Positions 37,954 to 46,798 of a stretch of 64,000 nt of DNA are shown here, piece after piece. The notes under the pieces were generated by a model, which worked only from the letters and a program-made list of their open reading frames with translations, did no database searches and was not told where the DNA came from. The translations under genes and the position numbers were made by a program. This DNA is from Cylindrotheca closterium (Eukaryota > Bacillariophyta > Bacillariophyceae > Bacillariales > Bacillariaceae), in NCBI GenBank assembly GCA_933822405.4, contig CAKOGP040002313.1:459545-523544 (forward strand), given 5' to 3'. How positions within the stretch are numbered: position 1 is the first letter of the stretch; every line of letters begins with the position of its first letter.

Positions 37954-39774
37954 TCATGAAAGGTGTTGAAAGTGCTCTGTTTCCTCCTGACTTATGGCTC
38001 CAAATGACGCGATGCTTTCAACTCGAGCGCGCTCTACCCATCCTCCATTATTGCCAACGCTGTGTTCTAATGCATAAAATATATAGTAGAATACCGCCAG
38101 AGCCAAGAATCCAAGATGAAGCATGATCCCCGCTAGCTCCAGCTGGCTGATGAGATACCAGTTCACAAAGATTCCGAAACAAGGTAGCATGGGCATGAAT
38201 GGCGTGACAAAGTATTCGCTTTGATCTGTAGCTGGACTGGGAGGATGCCGAATGCCAAATGTTTGCACTCTTGGACATCGCCATACTAGAATGACCATGC
38301 ACACGATCATTGAAAGGAAGAAGATGGCCCCGAATATCTTTCCATTTAGAGAAGCTGCAAAATGAGACAGCGCAATTCCGGTCAGGAGGGCAGAAGCATG
38401 GAAGGTGGTCATAACCGATTCTGAAAGTGCAGGCTGATCTTTTGGACTGGGATACCAAAGAAGGATGAGCGATGTGTCGGTGAGTGACAACGCTGTCAGC
38501 ACAGCACATGAGATCATATCATTCAAATGTGTGAATGGAATAAAGGTTGCGATCAATACCATAACAATGCCGCAAATCAGTGTTCCTTTCGTCAGGTTGC
38601 CCTTTTCATCAATCTCGCTAAAGATTGGTGGCAATAGTCCATCTTTTGCCAAAGCGTATTGGAGTCGAGGTTGTGCCATGACTGTAATGAGTACCACAAT
38701 GGGCAAGCAAATAATTTCTCCCAATGCCGCAATCTCTGCAGCATTCGCGGATCCTCGGGAACGGAAAGCTTCTGGAAATCCACTGACAGCACTAATCTCA
38801 TCGTAAGGGAGCATTCCAACCAGTGCTATCGTGGCTAGAATGTACAACGAAGTGATCGATCCAAGCGTGAGGAAAATGGCCTTTGGGAGATTCTTCTTGG
38901 GATTCTCCGCTTCACCTCCAAGGCAAGCAATCTCGTCATATCCCAAATAGCCAAAAAAGGTAGCCGTCGCTCCGCGAAAGATTCCGGTAGCACCAAAGGA
39001 TTCAGGTATGAACGGCGTAAAGTTGGCTGGTCGTATCAAGGACAACCCAACAATAATCATAAACATAACGACGCAAACTTTCAGCTTTGTGAAAAAGTTG
39101 GTCACACTTTTGCTTCCTTCAATGCCATTCATGAGTAGAATCACCGAGACGGAAGAGACTAGGAACGCGAGAGGACTGAACGAATTGTCAATGTCCAATA
39201 GCTTGATGAAGAAGTTTTCGCTTCCAACTTCATCCACAAGCCACTGTTGCAATTTGTCACCCCAACTCCGCGCGACTGCAGACGCGGCTGCAACATATTC
39301 AATGGACAAACAGGCAGCGGCAATCACTGCCGGCAACTCTCCCATGGCAACAAATGTGTAAGCATAGGCAGAACCAGAAAGCGGTATCCTGGAAGACAGT
39401 TCAGCATAACACGTTCCGCTGACCAAGGCGGCGATTCCACTAATGACCCAACTCAGAATGGAAGCTGGTCCAGCATATTGATTTGCCACCAAGCCACAGA
39501 GTACAAATAACCCAGAGCCGATTGTAGAACCAATTCCCACTAGTACTAGATCTGTGAGGGACATGTGCCGTTCTAGTGATTTGGAAGAGGTGACGGAGGA
39601 ATCGCAGTCAAACGTTTCGTACGTTTGAGAAGATGTCGAGTTTCGTCCATTCGTCGGCACTTTGTTGCGGATGCTTGTCGTTTCGCTAGCGCTGTCGAAA
39701 TCTTCGTCTGGAGGTAATGGCTTCTTGACAAAGAGATTGGAGTCTTTTCGGAGGAGTTTGCGTGATGGATTCAT
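37954..39774 (-). CDS. cationic amino acid transporter (APC/CAT type)
   Basis: A 606-residue single exon. A 70-residue polar cytosolic N-terminus precedes a permease domain of about 12-14 membrane segments. APC marks: MSLTDLVLVGIGSTIGSGLF in the first helix, ILSWVISGIAALVSGTCYAE, LSSRIPLSGSAYAYTFVAMG, and FFGYLGYDEIACLGGEAENP with KKNLPKAIF in the sixth region, all typical of the CAT/SLC7A1-4 branch. The later helices (AQPRLQYALAKDGLLP) also fit. It probably imports Arg, Lys or other amino acids at the plasma membrane or another membrane. It is divergent from threonine aldolase, sharing about 250 bp with TACCGGTA at 39819. Confidence 0.92.
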   Translation of the reverse strand: MNPSRKLLRKDSNLFVKKPLPPDEDFDSASETTSIRNKVPTNGRNSTSSQTYETFDCDSSVTSSKSLERHMSLTDLVLVGIGSTIGSGLFVLCGLVANQYAGPASILSWVISGIAALVSGTCYAELSSRIPLSGSAYAYTFVAMGELPAVIAAACLSIEYVAAASAVARSWGDKLQQWLVDEVGSENFFIKLLDIDNSFSPLAFLVSSVSVILLMNGIEGSKSVTNFFTKLKVCVVMFMIIVGLSLIRPANFTPFIPESFGATGIFRGATATFFGYLGYDEIACLGGEAENPKKNLPKAIFLTLGSITSLYILATIALVGMLPYDEISAVSGFPEAFRSRGSANAAEIAALGEIICLPIVVLITVMAQPRLQYALAKDGLLPPIFSEIDEKGNLTKGTLICGIVMVLIATFIPFTHLNDMISCAVLTALSLTDTSLILLWYPSPKDQPALSESVMTTFHASALLTGIALSHFAASLNGKIFGAIFFLSMIVCMVILVWRCPRVQTFGIRHPPSPATDQSEYFVTPFMPMLPCFGIFVNWYLISQLELAGIMLHLGFLALAVFYYIFYALEHSVGNNGGWVERARVESIASFGAISQEETEHFQHLS

Positions 39775-40026
39775 TGCTGTGATGTTTTGCGAACCTCTGC
39801 ACCACTTTTATGGCACAGTACCGGTATCTCATATCGTATCAGGTATCGTGAGTATCGTATTGTTTTGCACTTTCAATGAATTCTGTCGCGTCTGGCTTCG
39901 GTTTTGAATTCTTCGATTGCTTGGAAGTGATGGATGTGACATTTGTGACGTCACTTCGGGTCGCTCTGATTGATTCCGTCGACTAAAACTTGGGTCAATT
40001 CCAAAAAGATCCACAATGAATGACTG

Positions 40027-41163
40027 ATGGTCAGGTGCTCTCCTGTTTGCCGAAGGCTCATTCATAAGCTGGATGCCACTAAGAGGTCGATATGCGCCCG
40101 AAGTATGTCAATTGATTTGCGAAGTGACACAGTGACGCTTCCAACGGCTGACATGCTGCGGACTGCCATGGAAGCAAGTCTCGGTGACGATGTAATGGGG
40201 GAGGACAAGACAGTCCTGGAGTTGCAGGAATACATGGCGGATTTGACCGGAAAGGAAGCGGCGCTGTTTGTTCCAACGGGAACAATGGCGAATCTTGCAG
40301 CCATCTTGTCTCACTGTAACACGCGGGCGTCCGATATAGTCATCGGTTCTACTTCGCACATTGCTTTGTGGGAAGGTGGCGGAGCCGCTAACCTGGGTGG
40401 TGTCCATACGAGACAGATCATTGAAGACGAAGACGCCCGAATGGATCCCAACGATATCATAGACAATATATTTCCAGACGCAGATGATCACTGTGCGAAA
40501 ACAACTTTGCTCTGTTTGGAGAATACCCAGAACATGCTCGGGGGCGTAGCACTACCTCCGTCCTACATGTCAGCAATGGGAAAACTTGCAAAAGAACATC
40601 AAATCAAGTCACACGTTGACGGTGCTAGAATATTCAATGCTGCAATAGCTCAAGACGTATCAGCAAAGGAACTATGTCAGGACATTGACAGCATATCCAT
40701 TTGCTTCTCCAAAGGATTGGGGGCGCCAGTTGGCAGTGTCTTGGTGGGAGACTCGGAATTCATACGCCTGGCCAAGCGAGCTCGCAAACGGTTGGGAGGA
40801 GGAATGCGACAAGCTGGTGTCATTGCCTCCATGTGTTTGTACGCCGCACAGCACAACATTGATCGTCTTGAAGACGATCACAGGAGGGCAAAGATGATTG
40901 CTTCAGAATTGCAAAACGCTGGATTTTTCCTACCGCGGAATGGACAAGTAGACACAAACATTGTTTATTTTGGGCTTCCAGCGGACACTGATATCTCAAA
41001 GCAGGAGTTTCAAATGAAGCTAGAAAGTGAATTTCATACTCTGCTGACAGCAGGCTATAGCAAGGGGGGTGAACTGTTTCGGCTTGTGACTCATATGGGG
41101 ATTGATGACGAGCAAATCGAGCATGCTACAGATGGCATTGTACAGCTTGCAAAGAAAATTTGA
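40027..41163 (+). CDS. GLY1: L-threonine (allo-threonine) aldolase
   Basis: A 378-residue single exon. The enzyme is PLP-dependent and cleaves L-threonine or allo-threonine to glycine and acetaldehyde. Family motifs: IDLRSDTVTLPTADMLRTAM, GDDVMGEDKTVLELQEYMAD, ALFVPTGTMANLAAILSHCN, LENTQNMLGGVALPPSYM, SHVDGARIFNAAIAQ and SICFSKGLGAPVGSVLVGD, in which the Lys of FSKGLG is the PLP-binding residue. MRQAGVIAS follows. The first 26 residues (MVRCSPVCRRLIHKLDATKR...) are a basic extension and may target mitochondria; the Met of MSIDLRSDT is an alternative cytosolic start. It shares a promoter region with the amino acid transporter. Confidence 0.95.
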   Translation: MVRCSPVCRRLIHKLDATKRSICARSMSIDLRSDTVTLPTADMLRTAMEASLGDDVMGEDKTVLELQEYMADLTGKEAALFVPTGTMANLAAILSHCNTRASDIVIGSTSHIALWEGGGAANLGGVHTRQIIEDEDARMDPNDIIDNIFPDADDHCAKTTLLCLENTQNMLGGVALPPSYMSAMGKLAKEHQIKSHVDGARIFNAAIAQDVSAKELCQDIDSISICFSKGLGAPVGSVLVGDSEFIRLAKRARKRLGGGMRQAGVIASMCLYAAQHNIDRLEDDHRRAKMIASELQNAGFFLPRNGQVDTNIVYFGLPADTDISKQEFQMKLESEFHTLLTAGYSKGGELFRLVTHMGIDDEQIEHATDGIVQLAKKI

Positions 41164-41381
41164 GTAAAAGAGTTTTATAATACTATTAAAACTCTCCTGT
41201 TATAGGACTACAGCCCGCTGTAGGCTGCCAAAATTGTGATGCTACGGCGATTCTAGCTATCGAAATCACCGAGGCACATCTTCGTCGAATGCTAATATTG
41301 CATTTCTTTGTCTTCCCGCACACGACTGCGGGAGAGTATCGACCATGATCTATCGATGTTGTTTTATTGTGCATGCTTCTT

Positions 41382-41393
41382 GATACCGGTATC
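41382..41393. promoter_or_regulatory. 12-bp perfect palindrome GATACCGGTATC
   Basis: A perfect palindrome in the 3' intergenic gap between threonine aldolase and the convergent repeat-protein gene. Its core TACCGGTA also occurs at 1181-1188 and 39819-39826 in promoter-like sequence. Function unknown. Confidence 0.3.
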
Positions 41394-41439
41394 CAAATCC
41401 CTCCGTTGATAACTATCTTTCATGCGTACTGCTGTCGTT

Positions 41440-44400
41440 CTATACTACGGACAAGTCCATCAACACTGATGATTGCTCCGATGAAACATCATCATCATCA
41501 TCATCATCACCATACACTAACTTCTTCGCTTTCTGCTCTTCAAGAAGCTCAAGGTTTGCGATTCTTGGGCTCCCTGAATAGGAGTCCTCTGGCGAAGGAA
41601 GATCTAAGACGGAAGTTGGGGAAGAGTTATTTGAACCACTTGGAGGTAACAGCCTTGGCGATTGATTCCTGTAAAGATTCGGCGTTACTGGCTGGCTTCT
41701 CTGGGTGGTGGGACCGCTGATTTTCTTTGCATTTTGGAACGGCGACCGCTGATGGCGACGTTTCTGCACTAGCTGATCAAATGAATCGTTCAACTTCGGG
41801 CTGCTGCCTTTTGATTGGAGGGGCAACTGTTCTAGATCTTCTTTCATGACAAACTCGAACTTTTCAGGTGTTGCAAATGAGACTCGTTTGGCCTTCAAGG
41901 CTGATGAAGCAGGGGAGTCCAATGCCAATCGATGGACTGGTTTTATAGGCAGTTGTGGAGCCATAGTCTTGAGAATACCAGTAGAGCTCAAAGCAGCAGG
42001 GCTCGCCGCACGAGCTTTGTACTTTAAGGCATTCCTTTTTGTCACTATACCATAAGCCTGCACCTGCTCCGTGCATTTCGCGGATTTTTCAAAAAAATCT
42101 CTTTTCACCTTGGCTGAATCGATGGCTGCAAACTTGCTCCTTGCTAACATGCGAGCCCGTAACTTATCCCTTGGCGTACTACCACGGGCAGGTATTCTGG
42201 CAAGAACGTCGCCTTGTTCCATAGATGCTGGCTTTCTTGTCAAAAATCCTTCAAGAGCCTTTTCATGATTGTCGAGGGTGCTTACCCCAACATCTGACAC
42301 AGATGATCTCCAGGTAGTCTTATGGATCTTGTCTTCGGTACTCTTCGAAGGACTCTGTCGTATGTTACGTGCCATTCTTCGGTTGTGCAATAATTGACTC
42401 CGTTCACGATTATACATTAGGACCGAATCAGAGGTGGCATTCGAGACCGTCGATTTGGAATCTTCGGCAAACGGCATTGAGTCGATTAACGAATTATCGC
42501 CATTCTGCTGTGAAAAGAAACTTTCATCAAGTTTTTCGATAGCGAAAGACTGCTTCAATGCAAAGCGGTTGAATTCAGAGTTTGACTGTACTTGCGGTCT
42601 TATGTCTGCATCTTTTCGTTCTGACTGCCTGCGTTCTATTCGCTTCCATGCGGCTTCTTCCAGCTTTGCTTCTCTCTTCACAATCTCAAGCAGCCTGGCT
42701 TGATTCAAGCCTTCTTGCTCCAAGTCCTGTGACCTCGTATTCTCTTTTTCCTTCTTGTCCTTTTTCTTTCGCCACACCATATCTCGAATTTGGTCGAAAA
42801 CAGAGTCTTTCTTTCCACTTCGATCATCGTCCAGATTGGAGTGACCAGAAAGTAGAGCAACGGAGGAAGTGTCTAGTTCCGTCGCTGTGTAGTCTTGACT
42901 GCATTCTTCACATGTCTCTAACGGATTCTCGAAGTGTGATTGATGTGTTGTGAGGCTGTTCGTCCCATCGAAACTCTCGTCCATGTAGCTATTTGACATT
43001 GCGACGGACATTGTGATTTGCGATACATCATCGCTGATTGCTCGAAGGTGAGGAGATGTACGATATGGCTTCATTTTACGCCCATTACGTTTGATTGCAG
43101 ATTGAACAGTGGTATGTTCATCCATACTGCAACCCATACTGTAGTCCTCAGTATATGATTCGTTCTCTTTTATCTCCTTATCGATAAGTGTGGAACGCTT
43201 CACCTTCATTCTCCTCTTTTGCGGGGAAGATTTTGTTCGTCTCTTTGGGTCAGATGATTTTGTTTGTCCCTTGGATGAGGGGGCTTTCACATCCTTCTTT
43301 TTAAAGGAAGATTGCGTGACAATTGAATTCTCGTCAGAATAGATATAATAGTCTCTCACGTCAACAAATCTAGATCCTGGATTGTGCTGCACTCTATCTC
43401 GAGTCTTTTTTGGTATGTAGAAGCCTGACTTTTCCGGTTCCTTCTTTGTCTTCTCAAGAGATTTTTTTCTTTCATTAACCTTGACTTCCGGATAGTACTT
43501 GGATGTCATAGTACTTTGGGTAAAAGTTGTATCGTAGTTTGTATATTCATCGGTAAAGTAGGCAGAATCGGAGTCATGCGAAGTGTTACGGGTGTCTTCA
43601 TCGTAGGTAGTTTCACAATTAGAGCGACTGTCATCCGAGCGTGTAGCATGAGACGGTCCGTCGGAAAGATGTCCCTTACGGCAGGTGATCTCGTTCATAG
43701 AGTGGACACCTTTGCGAGATTGGCCGTTGTGAAATCGCCTTTTGTTAGTAGAGAGTGCCCCAAACAGGCCCTCCTCTTTTGGGAAGTCGTCAACATTTAT
43801 GAGTTTTTCGTCAATAGGAGTTTCTTGAATCGGGCGCAAGCCGAAACTACTTCTTGTTTCGATAGTAGTTTCTTGAATAGATTGGATGCCGAAAGATGGA
43901 GAGTCTAATGTGCTTCCCTCATCAATGGTGGTTTCTTGAGTAGAGTGTAAACTAAATGATTGAGAACCAGATGTACTTCCTTCATCAATTGTAGTCTCCT
44001 GAGTAGAGTGCAAACCGAGAGATTGTGAAACTGATCTACTTCCTTCGTCAATGGAAGTTTCTGGAGTAGAGTGCAAGTTAGAAGGTCCTGAACCTGATGT
44101 ACTTCCATCGTCAATGGTACTTTCTTGAGTAGAGTGCAAGTTAGAAGGTCCTGAGCCTGAAGTAGTTCCTTCATCAATGGTAGCTTCTTGAGTCGAGTGC
44201 AAACCAAAAGACCGCGAACCTGAAGTAGTTCCTTCATCAATGGTTGTATCCTGAGTCGAATGCATGCCGAAAGACTGCAAACCCGATGTACTTGCTTCTT
44301 CAATGGTGGTCTCTTGAGTAGAGTGCATGCCTAATGATTGAAAACCCGATGCGCTTCCTTCATCATTTGCATCTTCTTCAGTTGATTCCAAACCCGAAGC

Positions 44401-45258
44401 ACTTTTTTCGTCAGTAAATTGCTGCTGAGACGAGGGCAACCACGCATTATTAGCATCATTGTCGTCGTCCCCGTCGTCGTCAGTACTTTCTAGCTGCAGA
44501 ACAGAGCGCAGTCCGGCAAAACTTCTCTCGTCATAAGAGCGTCCACCAAAAGATTTGTTTCCACTGCAGGCGCTTCCGTCATCAACGGTCGTCTCTTGAG
44601 CAGAGTGCGACCCAGATGAATCTTCTTCATCTATGTTGTCTTCTTGAATAGAGCGCAAGCCAGAAAAACTTTTTTCGTCGATACAGCGTCCATCGCAAGA
44701 TTGATTCTCATCGTAGGTTCTTCCTTTTGCTCCGTCAATGGAACGAGTTGAGTTTTGACTCGTTTCTGCAGACTCGCCGGATTGCAGAAGGCTCTTTTCG
44801 TTATCAGCTGATGGACCTTTGTTTTTTTTCTCTTTAGACAAGTCTTTATCTTGGGTTCGGAGACCGGCGTCATGATTTGAAGCACGACTACCGGAATGAT
44901 GACTAGTAATCGAGTCTACTGTGTGCTTGGAGAATACAGAGTAGTCAAAGGCCTCCGACTCGTCGTCATCGCCATCATAGTCATCATATTCATCGTCCTC
45001 TTCATCGTCGATATGATCGATATCAAAATCCTCATCGTTGCCATCTACATTGATGCGAAGATGACGTTGAATCATGTCTGCAGCAGCATCAAAGAACCCA
45101 TCGATTCTCGTTCCTACCAAAGAACTTTCTTCTCCGCTGCTACTACTTTCATCATGGAATATATGATCCAAGTGATTGTTTTCCTCAGAAATCTTACCTC
45201 TGAGTTCCATGGCATCCTCTGGGCTCCATGGAGACTTTTGACTGTCTATCGAAACCAT
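41440..45258 (-). CDS. giant acidic protein with 21-residue tandem repeats
   Basis: A 1272-residue frame from the first ATG (MVSIDSQKSPWSPEDAMELR). The N-terminal 250 residues are Ser/Asp/Glu-rich with acidic runs (FDIDHIDDEEDDEYDDYDGD). A central block has about nine tandem 21-residue units of consensus SFGLHSTQETTIDEGSTSGSQ. The remaining 700 residues are polar, charged and low in hydrophobics, with basic patches (KRRTKSSPQKRRMKVKRS), a coiled charged region (KREAKLEEAAWKRIERRQSE) and a short Asp run at the end coded by a CAT/ATG triplet array. No signal peptide, membrane segment or named domain is visible. It is probably a disordered nuclear or scaffold protein; this is inference. It is divergent from the L2HGDH gene. 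Confidence 0.8.
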   Translation of the reverse strand: MVSIDSQKSPWSPEDAMELRGKISEENNHLDHIFHDESSSSGEESSLVGTRIDGFFDAAADMIQRHLRINVDGNDEDFDIDHIDDEEDDEYDDYDGDDDESEAFDYSVFSKHTVDSITSHHSGSRASNHDAGLRTQDKDLSKEKKNKGPSADNEKSLLQSGESAETSQNSTRSIDGAKGRTYDENQSCDGRCIDEKSFSGLRSIQEDNIDEEDSSGSHSAQETTVDDGSACSGNKSFGGRSYDERSFAGLRSVLQLESTDDDGDDDNDANNAWLPSSQQQFTDEKSASGLESTEEDANDEGSASGFQSLGMHSTQETTIEEASTSGLQSFGMHSTQDTTIDEGTTSGSRSFGLHSTQEATIDEGTTSGSGPSNLHSTQESTIDDGSTSGSGPSNLHSTPETSIDEGSRSVSQSLGLHSTQETTIDEGSTSGSQSFSLHSTQETTIDEGSTLDSPSFGIQSIQETTIETRSSFGLRPIQETPIDEKLINVDDFPKEEGLFGALSTNKRRFHNGQSRKGVHSMNEITCRKGHLSDGPSHATRSDDSRSNCETTYDEDTRNTSHDSDSAYFTDEYTNYDTTFTQSTMTSKYYPEVKVNERKKSLEKTKKEPEKSGFYIPKKTRDRVQHNPGSRFVDVRDYYIYSDENSIVTQSSFKKKDVKAPSSKGQTKSSDPKRRTKSSPQKRRMKVKRSTLIDKEIKENESYTEDYSMGCSMDEHTTVQSAIKRNGRKMKPYRTSPHLRAISDDVSQITMSVAMSNSYMDESFDGTNSLTTHQSHFENPLETCEECSQDYTATELDTSSVALLSGHSNLDDDRSGKKDSVFDQIRDMVWRKKKDKKEKENTRSQDLEQEGLNQARLLEIVKREAKLEEAAWKRIERRQSERKDADIRPQVQSNSEFNRFALKQSFAIEKLDESFFSQQNGDNSLIDSMPFAEDSKSTVSNATSDSVLMYNRERSQLLHNRRMARNIRQSPSKSTEDKIHKTTWRSSVSDVGVSTLDNHEKALEGFLTRKPASMEQGDVLARIPARGSTPRDKLRARMLARSKFAAIDSAKVKRDFFEKSAKCTEQVQAYGIVTKRNALKYKARAASPAALSSTGILKTMAPQLPIKPVHRLALDSPASSALKAKRVSFATPEKFEFVMKEDLEQLPLQSKGSSPKLNDSFDQLVQKRRHQRSPFQNAKKISGPTTQRSQPVTPNLYRNQSPRLLPPSGSNNSSPTSVLDLPSPEDSYSGSPRIANLELLEEQKAKKLVYGDDDDDDDVSSEQSSVLMDLSVV
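41486..41508. repeat. CAT/ATG trinucleotide run
   Basis: A short perfect triplet microsatellite that encodes the C-terminal Asp run of the giant acidic protein on the minus strand. Confidence 0.9.
43810..44400 (-). repeat. 63-bp tandem repeat array
   Basis: About nine units of exactly 63 bp lie inside the giant acidic gene. On the plus strand the signpost word TTGAGTAGAGTGCA recurs near 43929, 43992, 44056, 44119, 44182, 44245 and 44308, with drift at both ends. Units encode HSTQETTIDEGSTSGSQSF-like repeats. Inner units are most alike, which suggests recent unequal exchange. Confidence 0.92.
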
Positions 45259-45494
45259 CGGTCGAAGGAAATCCAAAAAGTGAGTTTGAAATTGGAAATC
45301 CGAAAACAACTGGTTCAAAAACGGGAATCGAGCTAGCCGACCGGTCGCGGCAGATTTTAAAAAATAAATCGACTTGTTCGACTGTTACTTTCTTCCGGCT
45401 TTTCACTTTGGATCTTTTCGCCTCCATTTCACATTATATTGCTCGATTGTGACGTTATTGTTGCTTTCCTGGCTCTTGGTCCATGCCATAATCG

Positions 45495-46664
45495 ATGGCT
45501 CGGGTGGTTAATGCATCCATTTCTCCAGCCTTCCACACACAAGTGGCAGTTATTGGGGCTGGCGTCGTAGGTTTGGCAATTGCTCGTTCCCTTGCCAAGT
45601 GTGGAATGGAAGTCTTTATACTCGAGAAGGCATCCATCATCGGAAATGAAACATCTTCACGTAACTCTGAGGTCATCCATGCCGGTATTTACTATCCCCA
45701 AGATTCACTTAAGGCAAAATTTTGCGTGTCAGGTCGACATAGCCTCTACGAGTACATTCAATCCCGACACATTCCACACAAGAAATGCGGCAAATTGGTT
45801 GTTGCGACTCAACCTTCTCAAGTTTCCAATGAGTTACGAGCCTTGTTCGAAAAGGCCCAAAGAAATGGAATCGATAACCTAAAGCTAGTGAGCAGGGAAG
45901 AGGTTAAAGTTATGGAACCAAATGTGGAATGTCACGGTGCTCTTTGGTCTCCTTCGACTGGAGTTGTGGATTCTCATTCCTTTATGTACAATTTGTTAGC
46001 TGATGCCGAGAAACACAGCGCACAACTTGTCTTGAATACAGCGGTAGAAGATGCTGTAGTAGATTCTGATGGGATATGCTTGAAAGCTGACGGTGCTTGG
46101 ATTCAATGTGATTACGTCATCAACACTGGTGGACTATGGGCAAATCATATCGCAAACATGTTTCATCGAAGTACTTCATGGAAACCACCCATAGCATATT
46201 TTGCCAAGGGCAATTACTTTCGCCTACAAGGTAAAGCTCCCTTTGAAAAGTTGATATATCCAGTCCCAGAGCCAGGTGGATTGGGGGTTCATGCCACCGT
46301 TGATTGGGGCGGGCCTACAGTAAAGTTTGGACCTGACGTTGAATGGGTGGAGCCATCGGTATCCAATCCAGCAGAGGTGTCACTGGATGTTGATCCAACG
46401 CGTGGTGATAAGTTCTACAACGAAGTTCGAAAATATTGGCCAGGCCTGGAAGACAATCAACTGATACCTGACTACGCAGGAATTAGGCCAAAACTAAATC
46501 ATCCGTCTCTTCAATCGCCGTTGCCATTTGAAGATTTTCGTATCTATGGGCCTGAGACACACGGTGTACAAGGATTGATTCATTTGGTGGGTATCGAGAG
46601 TCCGGGACTCACTAGCAGTATGGCTATTGCGGAGGATATCCGAATCCAAGTGGCAACCAGGTGA
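45495..46664 (+). CDS. L2HGDH: L-2-hydroxyglutarate dehydrogenase
   Basis: A 389-residue single exon of the DAO flavoprotein fold. The enzyme oxidises L-2-hydroxyglutarate to 2-oxoglutarate, usually in mitochondria. The FAD dinucleotide motif is VAVIGAGVVGLAIARSLAK (about 17-35). RNSEVIHAGIYYP, KKCGKLVVAT, GALWSPSTGVVDSHSFMYNL, YVINTGGLWANHIA, PVPEPGGLGVHATVDWGG and DYAGIRPKL follow, ending with HLVGIESPGLTSSMAIAE. All are family hallmarks. The N-terminal 15 residues are short for a mitochondrial presequence, so location is uncertain. It is convergent with SART1. Confidence 0.95.
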   Translation: MARVVNASISPAFHTQVAVIGAGVVGLAIARSLAKCGMEVFILEKASIIGNETSSRNSEVIHAGIYYPQDSLKAKFCVSGRHSLYEYIQSRHIPHKKCGKLVVATQPSQVSNELRALFEKAQRNGIDNLKLVSREEVKVMEPNVECHGALWSPSTGVVDSHSFMYNLLADAEKHSAQLVLNTAVEDAVVDSDGICLKADGAWIQCDYVINTGGLWANHIANMFHRSTSWKPPIAYFAKGNYFRLQGKAPFEKLIYPVPEPGGLGVHATVDWGGPTVKFGPDVEWVEPSVSNPAEVSLDVDPTRGDKFYNEVRKYWPGLEDNQLIPDYAGIRPKLNHPSLQSPLPFEDFRIYGPETHGVQGLIHLVGIESPGLTSSMAIAEDIRIQVATR

Positions 46665-46798
46665 CAAAGAACAGAAAGATCTCACAAATTTCTCCATGTG
46701 ACAATCTGGATGAATCAAGTTCATCTTCGACTTTCAAAGTATACAATTTTGGAAACCAAAAAGTCCTTATTTGACAAAAGATAGTATTGTGGCTACCC

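Noticed and set aside
43516..43908. plus-strand frames over the giant acidic gene
   Set aside because: The repeat makes several frames open on both strands; only the minus frame is continuous for 1272 codons.
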